DNA of 64,000 nucleotides from Adineta ricciae (lineage: Eukaryota > Rotifera > Eurotatoria > Adinetida > Adinetidae). Position 1 is the first letter of the stretch. Every line of letters starts with the position of its first letter. A model generated the notes under the pieces. The model was given only the letters and a program-made list of their open reading frames with translations. It did not search any database and had not been told where the DNA came from. The DNA is taken from assembly GCA_905250025.1 (NCBI GenBank), contig CAJNOJ010000248.1, positions 88,266 through 152,265 on the forward strand, given 5' to 3'. This document shows, piece after piece, positions 12,644-23,067 of the stretch. A program made the translations under genes and the position numbers.

Positions 12644-13885
12644 ATGTGTAGTAATTCTTGCTTTTATCATTCGCTTGTGTATCTTCACGTTTTCACCGCC
12701 ATCTTTGAATCTGCCACAACCATCGGGTTATTCGTCTTGATCTCCATCACTCATCAAGAATTATTTTTCAAAATCGAACATCCCCAAGATGGTGATCTGC
12801 AAGCAGTTGGTACTATAAATATAATAATCATTGTCGTCCTATTTCTTGCTGGTGCAATTCGCACAATAATTTTAACCGTATTCGTCTTTCTTGTATTACT
12901 CATGCCCAGTGTATGTTTTTGCATGCTATGCATTCCACACTGTCGAAATCCGTATTGTAAACTATTGAGATCGAGATCAACCAATCGATTTCTTTCATTT
13001 AATTGCAATTGTCCGTGTTATCGTGCGCGTCCGAAATTACGCTTTCAGATGCAATTTGTATTGATTATATTTATCTCATGTATTCGTATAGCAATGATAA
13101 TCTTCTGTTTCATCATCCAACACAATATCACAACGAAAAGTCTTGCTGTTATCGTTGCCATTTCATTTTTCTTTCTGATAATCACTTCTCTCCTAGATTT
13201 CTATCACTATCATGTATGGTGGCATTACAAACCAATCTTAAGTAAAACTACAAAACACTTTGAAATGCCAACGACACCACTATCGAAGAAACATCAACGT
13301 TTCATTCCTTATCATTTATTGGGTGATAATCGTACTACACATTTCGGCGATAAAGCCTGTTCGAATACTCGATGTCAAAACCGTGATTTAGAACACATAT
13401 TCATCTTTCATTTCAAAGGTTACAATCCCCAGCCACGTTACTTTGATCTCGACGAAAAAACGCGTTACATTGGTTTCCATCAGACAAATCCGGAGTCCGC
13501 GATACAAATTGCTCATTCTGACTTTCGAATCAGTGTCAAACATGAATGTACCATGTTAGGTCATGGCATTTATTTTGCTCGATCAAGAGAAGGAACAGAC
13601 AGGAAAGCGAATCGTCAAGGTGCGTTCATATGTGCCGAAATTAACATGGGAAGAGTGCTGAGAGTGAATGCACACGAAAGAAATCTGTATCGTGGTAAAA
13701 AAGATTGGTGGGCGACACATGACTCGGCTTATTTCTGTCATCAGGATGCCACTTTGGATGAATTCTGTATTAAAGATTCATCACAAATTCTCAAATGGAT
13801 CATGGTGATCGAGAAAAACGATTCGAAAGTTGAACTTTATGGCTTAAATCAAGAATTTGATGATACGAAATGTTCGTGTATCTAG
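12644..13885 (+). CDS. Membrane-tethered PARP-like ADP-ribosyltransferase
   Basis: Single exon, 413 residues, ATG at 12644. Residues 10-40, 54-95, 136-158 and 165-187 are hydrophobic and give about four membrane spans around Cys-rich loops. The C-terminal half (about 220-395) has a PARP fold signature: GFHQT with H279, GHGIYFARS with Y310, a KANRQGAFICAEINMG strand, and LDEFCIKDSSQI where E373 sits where PARP1-type enzymes carry the catalytic Glu. The triad is therefore H-Y-E, compatible with NAD+-dependent mono- or poly-ADP-ribosylation. It resembles the stand-alone PARP domains of Gig2-like proteins, here behind a membrane module. It faces the NHL gene tail to tail (about 80 bp apart). Function is inferred from residues only. 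Confidence 0.75.
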   Translation: MCSNSCFYHSLVYLHVFTAIFESATTIGLFVLISITHQELFFKIEHPQDGDLQAVGTINIIIIVVLFLAGAIRTIILTVFVFLVLLMPSVCFCMLCIPHCRNPYCKLLRSRSTNRFLSFNCNCPCYRARPKLRFQMQFVLIIFISCIRIAMIIFCFIIQHNITTKSLAVIVAISFFFLIITSLLDFYHYHVWWHYKPILSKTTKHFEMPTTPLSKKHQRFIPYHLLGDNRTTHFGDKACSNTRCQNRDLEHIFIFHFKGYNPQPRYFDLDEKTRYIGFHQTNPESAIQIAHSDFRISVKHECTMLGHGIYFARSREGTDRKANRQGAFICAEINMGRVLRVNAHERNLYRGKKDWWATHDSAYFCHQDATLDEFCIKDSSQILKWIMVIEKNDSKVELYGLNQEFDDTKCSCI

Positions 13886-13966
13886 GAAATTTATTTTCAC
13901 AGGTATTCACAATCTACATATAAAAAGACACGACTCAAGTTGACGCTTTCTTTCTTTTTCTTCATT

Positions 13967-14977
13967 TTAATTGTCAACTAAAAATTTTCGAACTCGGTTG
14001 CCGTAATTGTCTGCAACATAAATATTTCCATCTCTATCGAATTTGAATCCCATTGCTCGACACATATGTCTCGGATCTTTAGTTAAGTTGTCAGCACCGA
14101 TGATAATTTCTCCTGATTTGATTCCAATTGTCCATCGGACTATGCGAGCGTTGATTGAATCACAGACATACACTTCTTTCTCATCATTGTCGACAATAAC
14201 TGCGGATGGATAATTGAATTGATTCAAATTCGTACCGATATCGTTACCACCAGCAACAATGACACCTTGTTTACTACCGGGAGCCCAACGTCGCACACAT
14301 TGATTCACGAAATCTGCTACATAGAGATTACCGGACTTTTCGGCGACGTAAATACCCATCGGATGATATAGCTGATTTGGTGCACTACCATAGCCATTGC
14401 CACCAGCGACTACTTGCTTATTTTTCCCATTTCTATCAAATTTAAATACAGTAGATTGTATCCAATCAGAAATATAGATATTGTCATCTTTATCCACGAA
14501 AATTCCTGAGCATGATTGAATAATTCCGCTTTTGGCATCCATCAATGTTGTTACTTGTCCACCTGGCGTGATTTTCAATACCCGACACGGACAATAGACT
14601 TCCGCGACATAGATATTATCATTTCTATCGATAAATATCGCGGATGGCTTGTTAGCTTTATCGTATGGTCTCCAGGGATTAGTTCTAGAAACGAACTTGC
14701 TCATCGCAATCATTTCAGTACAGTATAATTCATTCTTACTCAGTACTGTTCTCAAACTTGTAGAATGTCACTCCGGTTCGATCACCATTACCATTGACTG
14801 GAAAGCGTTGTATACGGCTGTTCTCATAATCAGCTACGTAAAAATACTGATTTTTACTATCGATCACAATATCCGATGGAGTATTGAGTTCATTAGGACC
14901 TGAACCTGAATGTCCTTGCTCATCACCTGCTACCACTGCACCAACCTGTTGCCACCTTCTTGCTGCGTTACTTTTTA
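13967..14977 (-). CDS. NHL-repeat propeller protein (5' exons unresolved)
   Basis: Two exons are certain: 14977-14740 and 14684-13967, joined by a 55-bp phase-2 intron (14739-14685) that restores the frame. They carry five to six NHL repeats with the usual xxPxxIxVDxxxNIYVADxxNxRVxK pattern (e.g. PSDIVIDSKNQYFYVADYEN, GIFVDKDDNIYISDW, GFKFDRDGNIYVADNYGNRV). An upstream exon near 15.04-15.1 kb reads IDNHRVKMVQ, the end of another blade. A possible signal-anchor exon lies at about 15.19-15.30 kb (MLSWKNVVANLIAITNVLCA). I could not splice these two convincingly, so the 5' end may be decayed. Likely a secreted or surface six-bladed propeller used for protein binding. Confidence 0.75.
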
Positions 14978-17092
14978 CTAGATACACTACAAACTCGCCT
15001 TGTCTTAACAGTTGAGATCTCTAAATGGTAACTCACTTGAACCATTTTGACTCGATGATTGTCTATGTCCGTACATGTCCGTACTCGCTCGTTTCTCTTC
15101 ACTTGAAAGCAAAATGCAAGAGGAAGTTTGATTCAGTCTGATTTCTTAAGTATCGAGAATATGAATTGCCTTCGTCATTTTCACCTGCTTTTTATCATTG
15201 CAGTAAATACTTCGAAAAGCAAGAAAACATGCCCATGCACAGAGAACATTCGTTATTGCAATCAAATTTGCAACGACATTTTTCCATGAAAGCATACCGG
15301 TCGGTCATTTGAACACATCAAATAAATTCCTAATTGCCGACAAATAATATTGCAAATCGAAAACAAAATGCTGTAACCATTAGTATACACTTATGACAAC
15401 AACAAAAATCAAGTCAACCGATGAATGGTACAAATATTTTCTACCTGAGTTTTTTGCTTCCCTAATGATTATTCATCTATCATTCGTGGCAATCAAAAAA
15501 AAAATAATTAATTAACTCTCTTTTCACGCTGATGACAGACATTACTTGTAATTAGGAGAAAAACAGAGAGTAAATACAAATATCTGAATGTAAGGAAAGA
15601 AATTTGTTTCTCTTATTTCCCGGCAAATGCAATGTGTCCGCGGAAATGTTTTTTTTTCTGTAAAGAGACAAATTTTCATGTCCATCAGGATCGGCGAGGT
15701 TCCTTTTTGTCGGATGGTCTTCTGTTTATCGGCATCCTGGTGTATCGCAAGTATTTCAGTCAAGGAAAAGCGTTCCGCTAAAAGCCAGAACAAAGTTATA
15801 TCCGTGTTGACACTTCGTTAGTTTCTTGTTGGCCCATGTTTGAACCGGCAGTTCGATAAAATGACGAGCACAAACAGCAATATGCTTTAGGCAGTGTTTC
15901 ACTTAAACAATAGAATGTACAGAAAAATTCATCCATCTAGATAGACAGGTAAACATCATCAAGGATACCAAACGCGCCCATGTGTAGTACAACGGCATCT
16001 ACACTTTGGACATGTTGGTAGTGGAGATGCCGTGTTTCGTTCTTGATTAGCGTCTTAGAGTAAAATCATGTCTATGTTATTATCATATTGATGAGGGTGA
16101 TGATTTGACGACGATTTTAAGACAAAAATCATACCGGTAAGCTTTCCAAAAATAAATTCATCGATTCATGTGTAAGATGATATGTTCAGTATTATTCTTG
16201 GAAAAATGGAATCTTCGATGTATCTAGACACTATTTCTTCGTACGTGTTGAATTGATATGGCAGCGGTATAACAAATGTACATAAAACTAAAAAGTACAT
16301 AAGATACAGTCGCTTCAATGTATTTTCCTTGTCACTCCTACTTGTAAGATCACTCATTTGACTTGTGTTTATTTAGCATGTAGCGATTAAGACGAAGAAC
16401 CATTCTGTTTGTACACTCTGTATTGATGTGTTCCACGAGCTCAGAGTAAAACTATAAGAGGAATTCATGTTTAAATAGAAAATTAAGTCGAAATGATGTA
16501 TATCATATTTGCTTTAGTACACGGTCGATCTTCACTCCAAACACATCGAATATTATAAGTCGATAAAAGCAAGGAGAAATAATACAATGGAAACAAACGA
16601 GCTGCTCGTCGTCCTACGAACGACCAATAACACTTAGCTAACTGAAATTTGCAATTGCCATAGTTCCATAAACCATAACAAAGTCACTCAGACAAAAAAA
16701 TAAGACAACACCCACTTTGTAAATCACGTAGACACAACACGAATACGATATTTATAGAATATTCATAGTTTGACTTCGTATGCCCTTGAAGCGATTTCTT
16801 GCTAAACCTATGACGGACTTTCTATTGTTTCTCGATGTGTACAATGGTATTGTAATATAATAAGAGGCAAAATATCTTATGATTACATTTGATTAAATTA
16901 TATCGGAACGCATAGGAATATTTCTCGTGCAAAACCGAATACATGCTGGTATTTTAGAGAGTCAGAGTAGGAAAAAGATGAATTCTAACATAAAGTATAT
17001 AATAGAAGCGGATGAGTTCATAGGCGATGTTTGAATAATTATTTGGGTAAATAACTTGATTTTTGTCCTTTTCTTAGTCATCTAATAAAACA
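14978..17092. other. Intergenic; possible NHL 5' exons and a small hairpin
   Basis: The first 330 bases may hold the 5' exons of the NHL gene. The remainder shows no supported gene. An imperfect stem-loop lies at 15992-16033: arms ACGGCATCTACAC and GTGGAGATGCCGT pair at 12 of 13 positions around a 16-nt loop. Confidence 0.5.
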
Positions 17093-18025
17093 TCAGAATT
17101 GAATGAGATTTATTAAGTTTTTCCAAAGTTCCGGCAAGCATCCCAGACATACAAATGGTAGAAACATAATCACATGATCAGTGAGATACGATAGAACTAT
17201 CGATGCTGGCTCCTGCAGCATAAATCCCAGCAAATGCATTATAGAAAGAAAGAAAAGTGGAAAATTAACGGATAGATACAATGCGGAAATACCGAGTAAT
17301 TGAATGGCCATTCTGCGATATTTCTTCCATATGATCGACTGATGAGCCGTTCGTTTGTGACAAACGACACGAATCAATAGCGTAATATTGTAGAATATAA
17401 TCAATATCGTAGGTACGACCCCATGTAAATAAAGTTCCCAATAAGACAAAAACTCTTTCTCATGATAGCAACCATAATCTCCGCAAACGTCCCAAGTATA
17501 ATTCCAATCAGTCGTACACGGATATAAAAATATTACGACGATGTAAAATAGCGTCATATAGATAAGAAGAGAATATAATGGTATATAATGAACAATAATT
17601 CTCTTTAATCGAGTACTGGTTAACTGGTGATGAAAAACGAGAATGTGTCGTTCGAATGAGGCCCATGCTAACAGAACTATAATGGTATTATAGATTCCAT
17701 AATCGACAAACAACCAAATGGAACAAAATACCGAGGATTTTAACCATACTTGACCATCTAAGTAGTAATATATTGCGGTGTTGGATATATTGAACGAAAC
17801 ATAAACTGAACCAAGGATGAGTATAGTGATGATAGAATGATGATGGATGGATTGGCGAAGAGTTTGTATGACAAGGAGATGAATGAGAAGAAAGAGAGAA
17901 CAAAGAAGAGAAGGTACAATGAAAGGAACAAGAAACCAAAAACAAAGACGATTGGACATCAACGAAGCATAGTCATCGGTACTATCGTTAGACTCGTTCA
18001 TCGTATTATTCAAATTCAAATTCAT
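17093..18025 (-). CDS. Rhodopsin-like GPCR, same family as 8.8 kb (divergent paralog)
   Basis: Single exon, 310 residues, ATG at 18025. It has an N-terminal Asn/Ser-rich segment with potential N-glycosylation sites and seven hydrophobic spans. TM3 ends with AWASFERHILVFHHQL, the ERH variant shared with the 8.8, 37.3 and 44.6 kb receptors. It also shares WKKYRRMAIQLLGISALYL before TM6 and PFVCLGCLPELWKNL after TM7. Much more diverged than the other members and without a long C-terminal tail. Orphan receptor; surface signalling role inferred. Confidence 0.78.
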   Translation of the reverse strand: MNLNLNNTMNESNDSTDDYASLMSNRLCFWFLVPFIVPSLLCSLFLLIHLLVIQTLRQSIHHHSIITILILGSVYVSFNISNTAIYYYLDGQVWLKSSVFCSIWLFVDYGIYNTIIVLLAWASFERHILVFHHQLTSTRLKRIIVHYIPLYSLLIYMTLFYIVVIFLYPCTTDWNYTWDVCGDYGCYHEKEFLSYWELYLHGVVPTILIIFYNITLLIRVVCHKRTAHQSIIWKKYRRMAIQLLGISALYLSVNFPLFFLSIMHLLGFMLQEPASIVLSYLTDHVIMFLPFVCLGCLPELWKNLINLIQF

Positions 18026-18627
18026 ATTTAGTAGGTAAGTGGAAATGACACAGATCGCCTTTTTTCATTTTCTTTTAGATCACATGATGGTAGTTCGTGC
18101 TCGCTTTCACCTATGTAATTATCATTAACTTTTCACAGGAAGTATGTTTGAACACTCAACGGATGTTTATTGTCTCAAAAGTACACTTTGATTGGCAAAA
18201 ATCCGGAGCATGAAAACTTTGTCACTTATTGAACTTTTATTCTAGAATTGAACTTGGAATCAGTTCTGTTCTGTCACCTTAGCACTTGATAATTCATGTT
18301 TACAGATCGCTTGCTGGAGTTTGAACGTGAGCATGAAGCTAAATAGAAGAGATACAATAATTTATTCGTACAGATTACTCAGATTGAGATTTAACAATGA
18401 TATATTCCATTTATTTGCTATGATACTTACAAAAAAGTCTGCATTACTTGTTTTTATGAATAAAAATATCAAGTCTGTATACTGAAAGAAAAAATGATTG
18501 TCTAGGGTGTTGTTTGGATGAGAGCAGAACATGAATTGCAGAATAAATTTCAAAAATAAAGCGTACAGTTATTTAATTCATGCATCTTAATACTTGTTAT
18601 CGCATCAAAGCATTAAATTCGACAATT

Positions 18628-19176
18628 TCAAATGATCTCAACTGGTTGTTCAGGTAAGCCAGCTGTTTGTCGGATAATATCATTGATTTTCTCTGCACTC
18701 GCTAACAGAAGCTCAGAAACTGGAAGTTTTAAGTCTTCCGCGTCTATATCGCCATCTTCAGCACGTGCCTGCAACAAGGTCAGGTAATTAAAAATATGCT
18801 TATGGGCTTTTTTGTAGAGTCTGTCTTCGAGTTCATTTATATGAAACACTTGTTCGCAGAGTTTTGAGCGTTGATAACGTTTATATTCGGTCACAAAGCC
18901 GTCTGTATCACAATAAAGGTAGAAACGTCTGCGTACATTTGTTGGACTAGCATAGATATTAACCATGACAATAGCATGATGAGGAAGGAATATGTCTATT
19001 TCTCCCTTAAAGTTTGCATAATATTCTATTATTTCTTTGCATTGAGCTGGAGCGAGACAATGGAGGAAAAAGTGCTCGTGGAAGAAATCCGGTCGATCAA
19101 ATCCATGTAAGGTGTCGTTTGGTGCCAGAAGTATTAGTATTGATGAAGGATCCACCCTGAGTGTTGAGTTAGTCAT
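18628..19176 (-). CDS. Unknown protein, 182 residues
   Basis: Intact single-exon frame with ATG at 19176. No family recognised. It is soluble and has no signal peptide. The N-terminal two-thirds alternates hydrophobic strands with charged turns (SSILILLAPNDTLHGF, EIDIFLPHHAIVMVNIYASP, RRFYLYCDTDGFVTEYKRY), suggesting an alpha/beta fold. The C-terminus is helical and acidic. It lies 241 bp downstream of the receiver-like gene on the same strand, and a strong stem-loop sits in that gap. It could be a separate gene or a 3' exon of its neighbour, but no splice pair links them in frame. Confidence 0.5.
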   Translation of the reverse strand: MTNSTLRVDPSSILILLAPNDTLHGFDRPDFFHEHFFLHCLAPAQCKEIIEYYANFKGEIDIFLPHHAIVMVNIYASPTNVRRRFYLYCDTDGFVTEYKRYQRSKLCEQVFHINELEDRLYKKAHKHIFNYLTLLQARAEDGDIDAEDLKLPVSELLLASAEKINDIIRQTAGLPEQPVEII

Positions 19177-19212
19177 CTGAAACTACAAAGCATTTGATTA
19201 GCTAGAAATGTA

Positions 19213-19276
19213 TCCTATTCCGCAACTTTGTGCATCGCCGGAACTGGTTCCAAATGCACAGGATTGTGGAATAGGA
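19213..19276. other. 64-nt imperfect stem-loop
   Basis: Outer arms 19213-19225 (TCCTATTCCGCAA) and 19264-19276 pair over 13 bp with one G-T. A second stem pairs TGTGCAT (19229-19235) with ATGCACA (19254-19260). An inner stem pairs GGAAC (19240-19244) with GTTCC (19247-19251). About 25 pairs form in 64 nt, a length and shape compatible with a microRNA-like precursor or a structured UTR element. Expression is unknown. Confidence 0.6.
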
Positions 19277-19417
19277 GCACTGCTCGTTTTATTCTATTCA
19301 AAAAAGTCAGCAAAGGTCAGAAAAGATATTAATAATATTATAGTCAACATTACTTTGCTTAAGGAAAACGTGAATCAAATATGTAGAATGTAAACTTAAA
19401 TATGAGCTCTGATTGAG

Positions 19418-20653
19418 TTAGTTTCTTTTCGTGAGAAAGACTGATGAGTTCTGATTAAATTCTATTGCTTTCTGATAATATTTTTGTGCCAACTCACGGC
19501 TCATATTTTCTGCACAGAATTCTCCGATTCTCTCACATATCGAGGCACGCTCAGCAACCCATTGCAAAGCAAGCGCTCTTGCTTGATAGTATATGTTGTG
19601 GACGTTTGCAAATTCTTCCAGTAACATCTGATCACTTTCTGTAACTGACGGATGGTCACGTATACTGAGAATGTAAATTTGATGGACACAAGCTATTGAT
19701 GATAATTCTTTTAAAATATTCGTTTCATTCTTTATATTTGCCGATATGATTATAGGACAAACGTAGTCTGTTGAATGAATCTCTTTCAATTTCGCGATAA
19801 ATTCGGAACCGTTGTCAAATAATACGCCTTCTTCATGCGTCAGCGTTTTTAAAAGTGTGACAAGTTCATCACCTGCTGATCGTTGTTCGACCGTACAATA
19901 AATAAAGGTACTGTTGCGCAGATTTGCCAGTAAATCCTCTTCAAAATACGAATCGTCAAGTAATGAATCATCTCTGGTCTCAATCATTCGATCGACTTGA
20001 TTGATCAAACTGTTCACGTATCGCATAGGTTTTAGCGCTAAGTGTGCATCGAGTTTGTCTGCACGACCCAAAAGAATTTTCGCCCAATAAAAATAAGTCA
20101 ACGCCTGGTGAATATTCGTTATTATGTCCTTTTCAAGAGATCTTTCTCCGATTTTAACATAGTAGTGTGATATGTCGCGCAATAATCGGCACAAAAGATC
20201 GAGTTCGTGACCAAAAGTAAGCAGATAATCAGCATATTCCATCTGCCAATCGAGATCTAGCCATTCGTAAAATTGCAAAACGTAGATTTGAATGCGCCCA
20301 TCTTCCAATTCTGCCGTATATTCCGAGCAAATCTGAGGAACAAACGTTTGTCCAATTACATCAGATACAATTATATAGATTTGCTTATCTTCTCGAATGC
20401 TTTCACAAATATAATTCAAACATGAGGCTGATTTAGTAAAAGCTGCCAACTGAGAAGCAATGCCAAAATCGATCGTTGAAAACTGGCATGAGCCATAATC
20501 TATATTGTCGTATATATCAACCATCGAGAGATCATCACTAGTGGACGGATCGATATTTCGAGCAAATACTCTCTTAAGATGAATATAATCATTTGGTGAA
20601 CCAATATGATCGTCCAACCATACAATTGAAATATCATGAAACGATGTATTCAT
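19418..20653 (-). CDS. Two-domain receiver-like protein with TPR-like tail
   Basis: 411 residues from the ATG at 20653 (MNTSFHDISIVWLDDHIG). The N-terminal domain (about 1-165) has the layout IVWLDDHIG, then IYIIVSDVIGQTFVPQI, then IQIYVLQF. From memory this resembles the receiver/TIR-like module at the N-terminus of many rotifer ADP-ribosyltransferase and TPR proteins. Residues about 165-275 are helical. A second Rossmann-like domain (about 275-360) reads NSTFIYCTVEQ, VCPIIISANI, VHQIYILSIRD. The end (ELAQKYYQKAIEFNQ) is one TPR-like helix pair, with the frame stopping soon after. No ART domain follows, so the protein may be a truncated or sensor-only member. Intracellular; role unknown. Confidence 0.6.
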   Translation of the reverse strand: MNTSFHDISIVWLDDHIGSPNDYIHLKRVFARNIDPSTSDDLSMVDIYDNIDYGSCQFSTIDFGIASQLAAFTKSASCLNYICESIREDKQIYIIVSDVIGQTFVPQICSEYTAELEDGRIQIYVLQFYEWLDLDWQMEYADYLLTFGHELDLLCRLLRDISHYYVKIGERSLEKDIITNIHQALTYFYWAKILLGRADKLDAHLALKPMRYVNSLINQVDRMIETRDDSLLDDSYFEEDLLANLRNSTFIYCTVEQRSAGDELVTLLKTLTHEEGVLFDNGSEFIAKLKEIHSTDYVCPIIISANIKNETNILKELSSIACVHQIYILSIRDHPSVTESDQMLLEEFANVHNIYYQARALALQWVAERASICERIGEFCAENMSRELAQKYYQKAIEFNQNSSVFLTKRN

Positions 20654-20992
20654 CTTTTTAATCGACTGTATGTTAAATAATCTGAAACGTGTGTCGAGAA
20701 GTAAACAAGTACACTTTCTTTTTCGCTTGCTGAAGGTAAAAACCCAATTTAATATCTCCGAAAAGTGAAAAATACCCTTTTTTATACACACACGACACTC
20801 TCATCTCGTTACCTACTTCCTTTCTTTTTTCCAAGCTCGCTTTTCTTGTCAACATTAGTCTAGAGCAACAACAAAATTTTCTTCCTTTCTTTTCCTTCCT
20901 ACGACAAATAGAACAATTGACGGCATAGAGAAGCCATAAAACATATACGCCGTCTTCACGAAGTTTTATTGGGCATATAGTGTGAATCTATT

Positions 20993-22041
20993 TTATTTAG
21001 CATTAAATAGATTAGAAACTTTTGTTTTTATTCTTGCGATTGGATTTTTGCTCATTTTCTTATCATGATGATCAAGACAATCTACGATAACTTTGATAAG
21101 ATCGACTAAAGATGTGTTCAATGTCCATTTGGTTTTACACTTCAATAATTCATGATCGAGTTCCCCTAAAAATATTATTTCCTCATATGAAAAAAGATTT
21201 TTTACTTTACTAACCATTTTCGTTAACACTTGGATGATTGATAGGAGTTAAAAAGTGTACCCTTGGTAGATTAATCGGATAAGTTTTACCCAATTGTAAT
21301 TGTATTCTAACCGTACTTTTTTCAAAGATTTCCGAAGTAGGAAATATTTGTCCAACAATTGTATAATTTTCTGTCTCATCTGGCTCATCGTCGTCATCGT
21401 CGTCATCAGAAAATGGGGATTTTTCGAGTAAAAATCGAACAGATGCATCACTTTTACTCAAAAGTTTTAATCGGGTGACATCCAAATAAAAATTTCTGCT
21501 TGACTTCAAGTCAACTGCCTTGTTGTACTCTAGTAAAAGTTAACAAAGTTTATAAATCATCATTTATGTTGCACATACTCGAATTCAAATCTTCTCTTAA
21601 TTTCGAAAATTCTGCTTCACTTAATTGCGTACTTCCAGTAGTAATAACCTTCTGATTCTCTTTATCTCTTTTGATATTATATCGACCATGCGCAATTGCC
21701 ATGGTTTCATCCGTAATTTGTTTTGATGGGTGGATGAAAACTAAGCCATCGAATGTTGCTGTGTAAATGAAGTAGTTTTTGTGATTCTTATACTGAAATT
21801 CAGCAGCAACAGCATCACCAACAGATGATTCAGTCGAATATACATATTTCGATAAACTATTTTTCGCTGTCTGAATTAATTTATCTGGCTTTGTTGGTTG
21901 ATTGTTTGGCATGATTTGGAAATATAATGAACCATGTTGAAATAAAACCCATTCTTTGTGTTGATCACCAAGAACTGTCAGCAAATAACGAATAGCATCG
22001 AGGAAGAAGATGCAGAAATCGTCTTCTGTTGCATCAGTCAT
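20993..22041 (-). CDS. UEV-like (catalytically dead E2) protein with unknown N-terminal domain
   Basis: Exons 22041-21579, 21529-21215 and 21165-20993. Two 49-bp introns (21578-21530, 21214-21166), both phase 1, give 316 residues from the ATG at 22041. The C-terminal part has a ubiquitin-conjugating fold: TIVGQIFPTSEIFEKSTVRI, then LGKTYPINLPRVHFLTPINH, then PSVNENGELDHELLKCKTKW. The segment usually reading HPN-x-G-x-I-C has no Cys, so it should bind but not transfer ubiquitin, as UEVs do. An acidic run (DDDDDDD) lies in a loop. The first 155 residues are an unknown alpha/beta domain. An out-of-frame upstream ORF (22091-22038) ends in an ATGA overlap with the chosen start. Confidence 0.68.
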
Positions 22042-22585
22042 GACAAATATACGAAAAATATGGAAACTAACGTTGCGATCAATATTTTCATGCAAACATA
22101 CAGTGTGTTATATGTGGTGTCATAAAGAAAATACCAACGATAAGTTAACTTATCTTTTTTCGTTCTGATAAAATGTGTAATATGAGAAGCTTCGAAAAAT
22201 ATGTATTTATGAAAAAAAAGGAGCCTTTATCGTTAAGTCAATTGCGTATTCTATAATTCGCCATGTATTTGAGTGCTAGTCGTAAATTGTAGCTGAACGA
22301 AGATTTGTAAGATTAAGCTGGCAGATAAATTGCTGTAGAGTATTCACTCTTAAGGAAAGATAATGGAAACGTAGCTACATCTATCGAGAATATATTGAAG
22401 GAAACTATATATTATAAAGCTCCGTTTTTTGTTGCGGTCCTTTTCAATCACGGTTTCACAATTTCTCGACTAGTAACGAAATTTCATCCTCCTTGAATTT
22501 GATATTCGCTCTAGGTGGTACGAATCTTTCGCAATCATATAATTTTACTTATTCAAAGACGTCATATGTAATTACATGAAGATCC

Positions 22586-23066
22586 TAACCAGATTCCATG
22601 ATATTTGGAAGCACTTCCGCAATAATATTCTATAAATACACGTTCCATCGTCATACACTAAAACGAACTTTACATCCAGTTTACTATCAAGCAGCAAACA
22701 TGCCTATCTATTCAACACTATTGGTTCGCCTTCTATCGATTTCACACTGTTGTTCGCTTGATTCAAAAATGTCAACAGGTAAATATTATCAATCAGAAAG
22801 AGATAATTTTAATAATACATATGTCTTAGGACTTCAACGCAACAGAAATACAATCATTCGAAAATATGATTCAGAAATAAACACTTTTTGTGCAGCTGAT
22901 GGTAGTGGCACAGCACACCTTGATTGGCAACATTTACGCATCGATGCTCATTCAAATTATGCACAAGGTTGTGGCGAACAATTCACACGATCATTATTGA
23001 CCTTGGACGAAATCGACAGTTTACCATCCAACGCTGTCATAAAATCTGCTCAGATCAAACTATTTG
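22586..23066 (+). CDS. DNRLRE/CBM96-like secreted protein, copy A, cut off by gap
   Basis: ATG at 22700 opens a short hydrophobic leader (MPIYSTLLVRLLSISHCCS), then a beta-rich region ending RSLLTLDEIDSLPSNAVIK SAQIKLFG at the N. This matches the start of the DNRLRE-type domain (now grouped with CBM96), a jelly-roll that binds carbohydrate in many secreted proteins; the matching pattern is R-x-L-L-x-F/L-D plus I-x-S-A-x-I-x-L. The domain continues only in the second copy at 28.5 kb. Homology between copies begins near 22586, upstream of the ATG. The sequence after the N is unrelated, so the gene is truncated here. Confidence 0.6.
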
Positions 23067-23067
23067 G
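23067..23067. other. Single N: assembly gap at CBM96-like copy A
   Basis: Homology to 28943 stops exactly at this base. The following sequence (23068 on) does not continue the domain and has no counterpart in copy B. Confidence 0.7.

Noticed and set aside
15542-15821. Pair of opposing frames of 60-80 residues
   Set aside because: No recognisable composition, start context or homology; likely chance.
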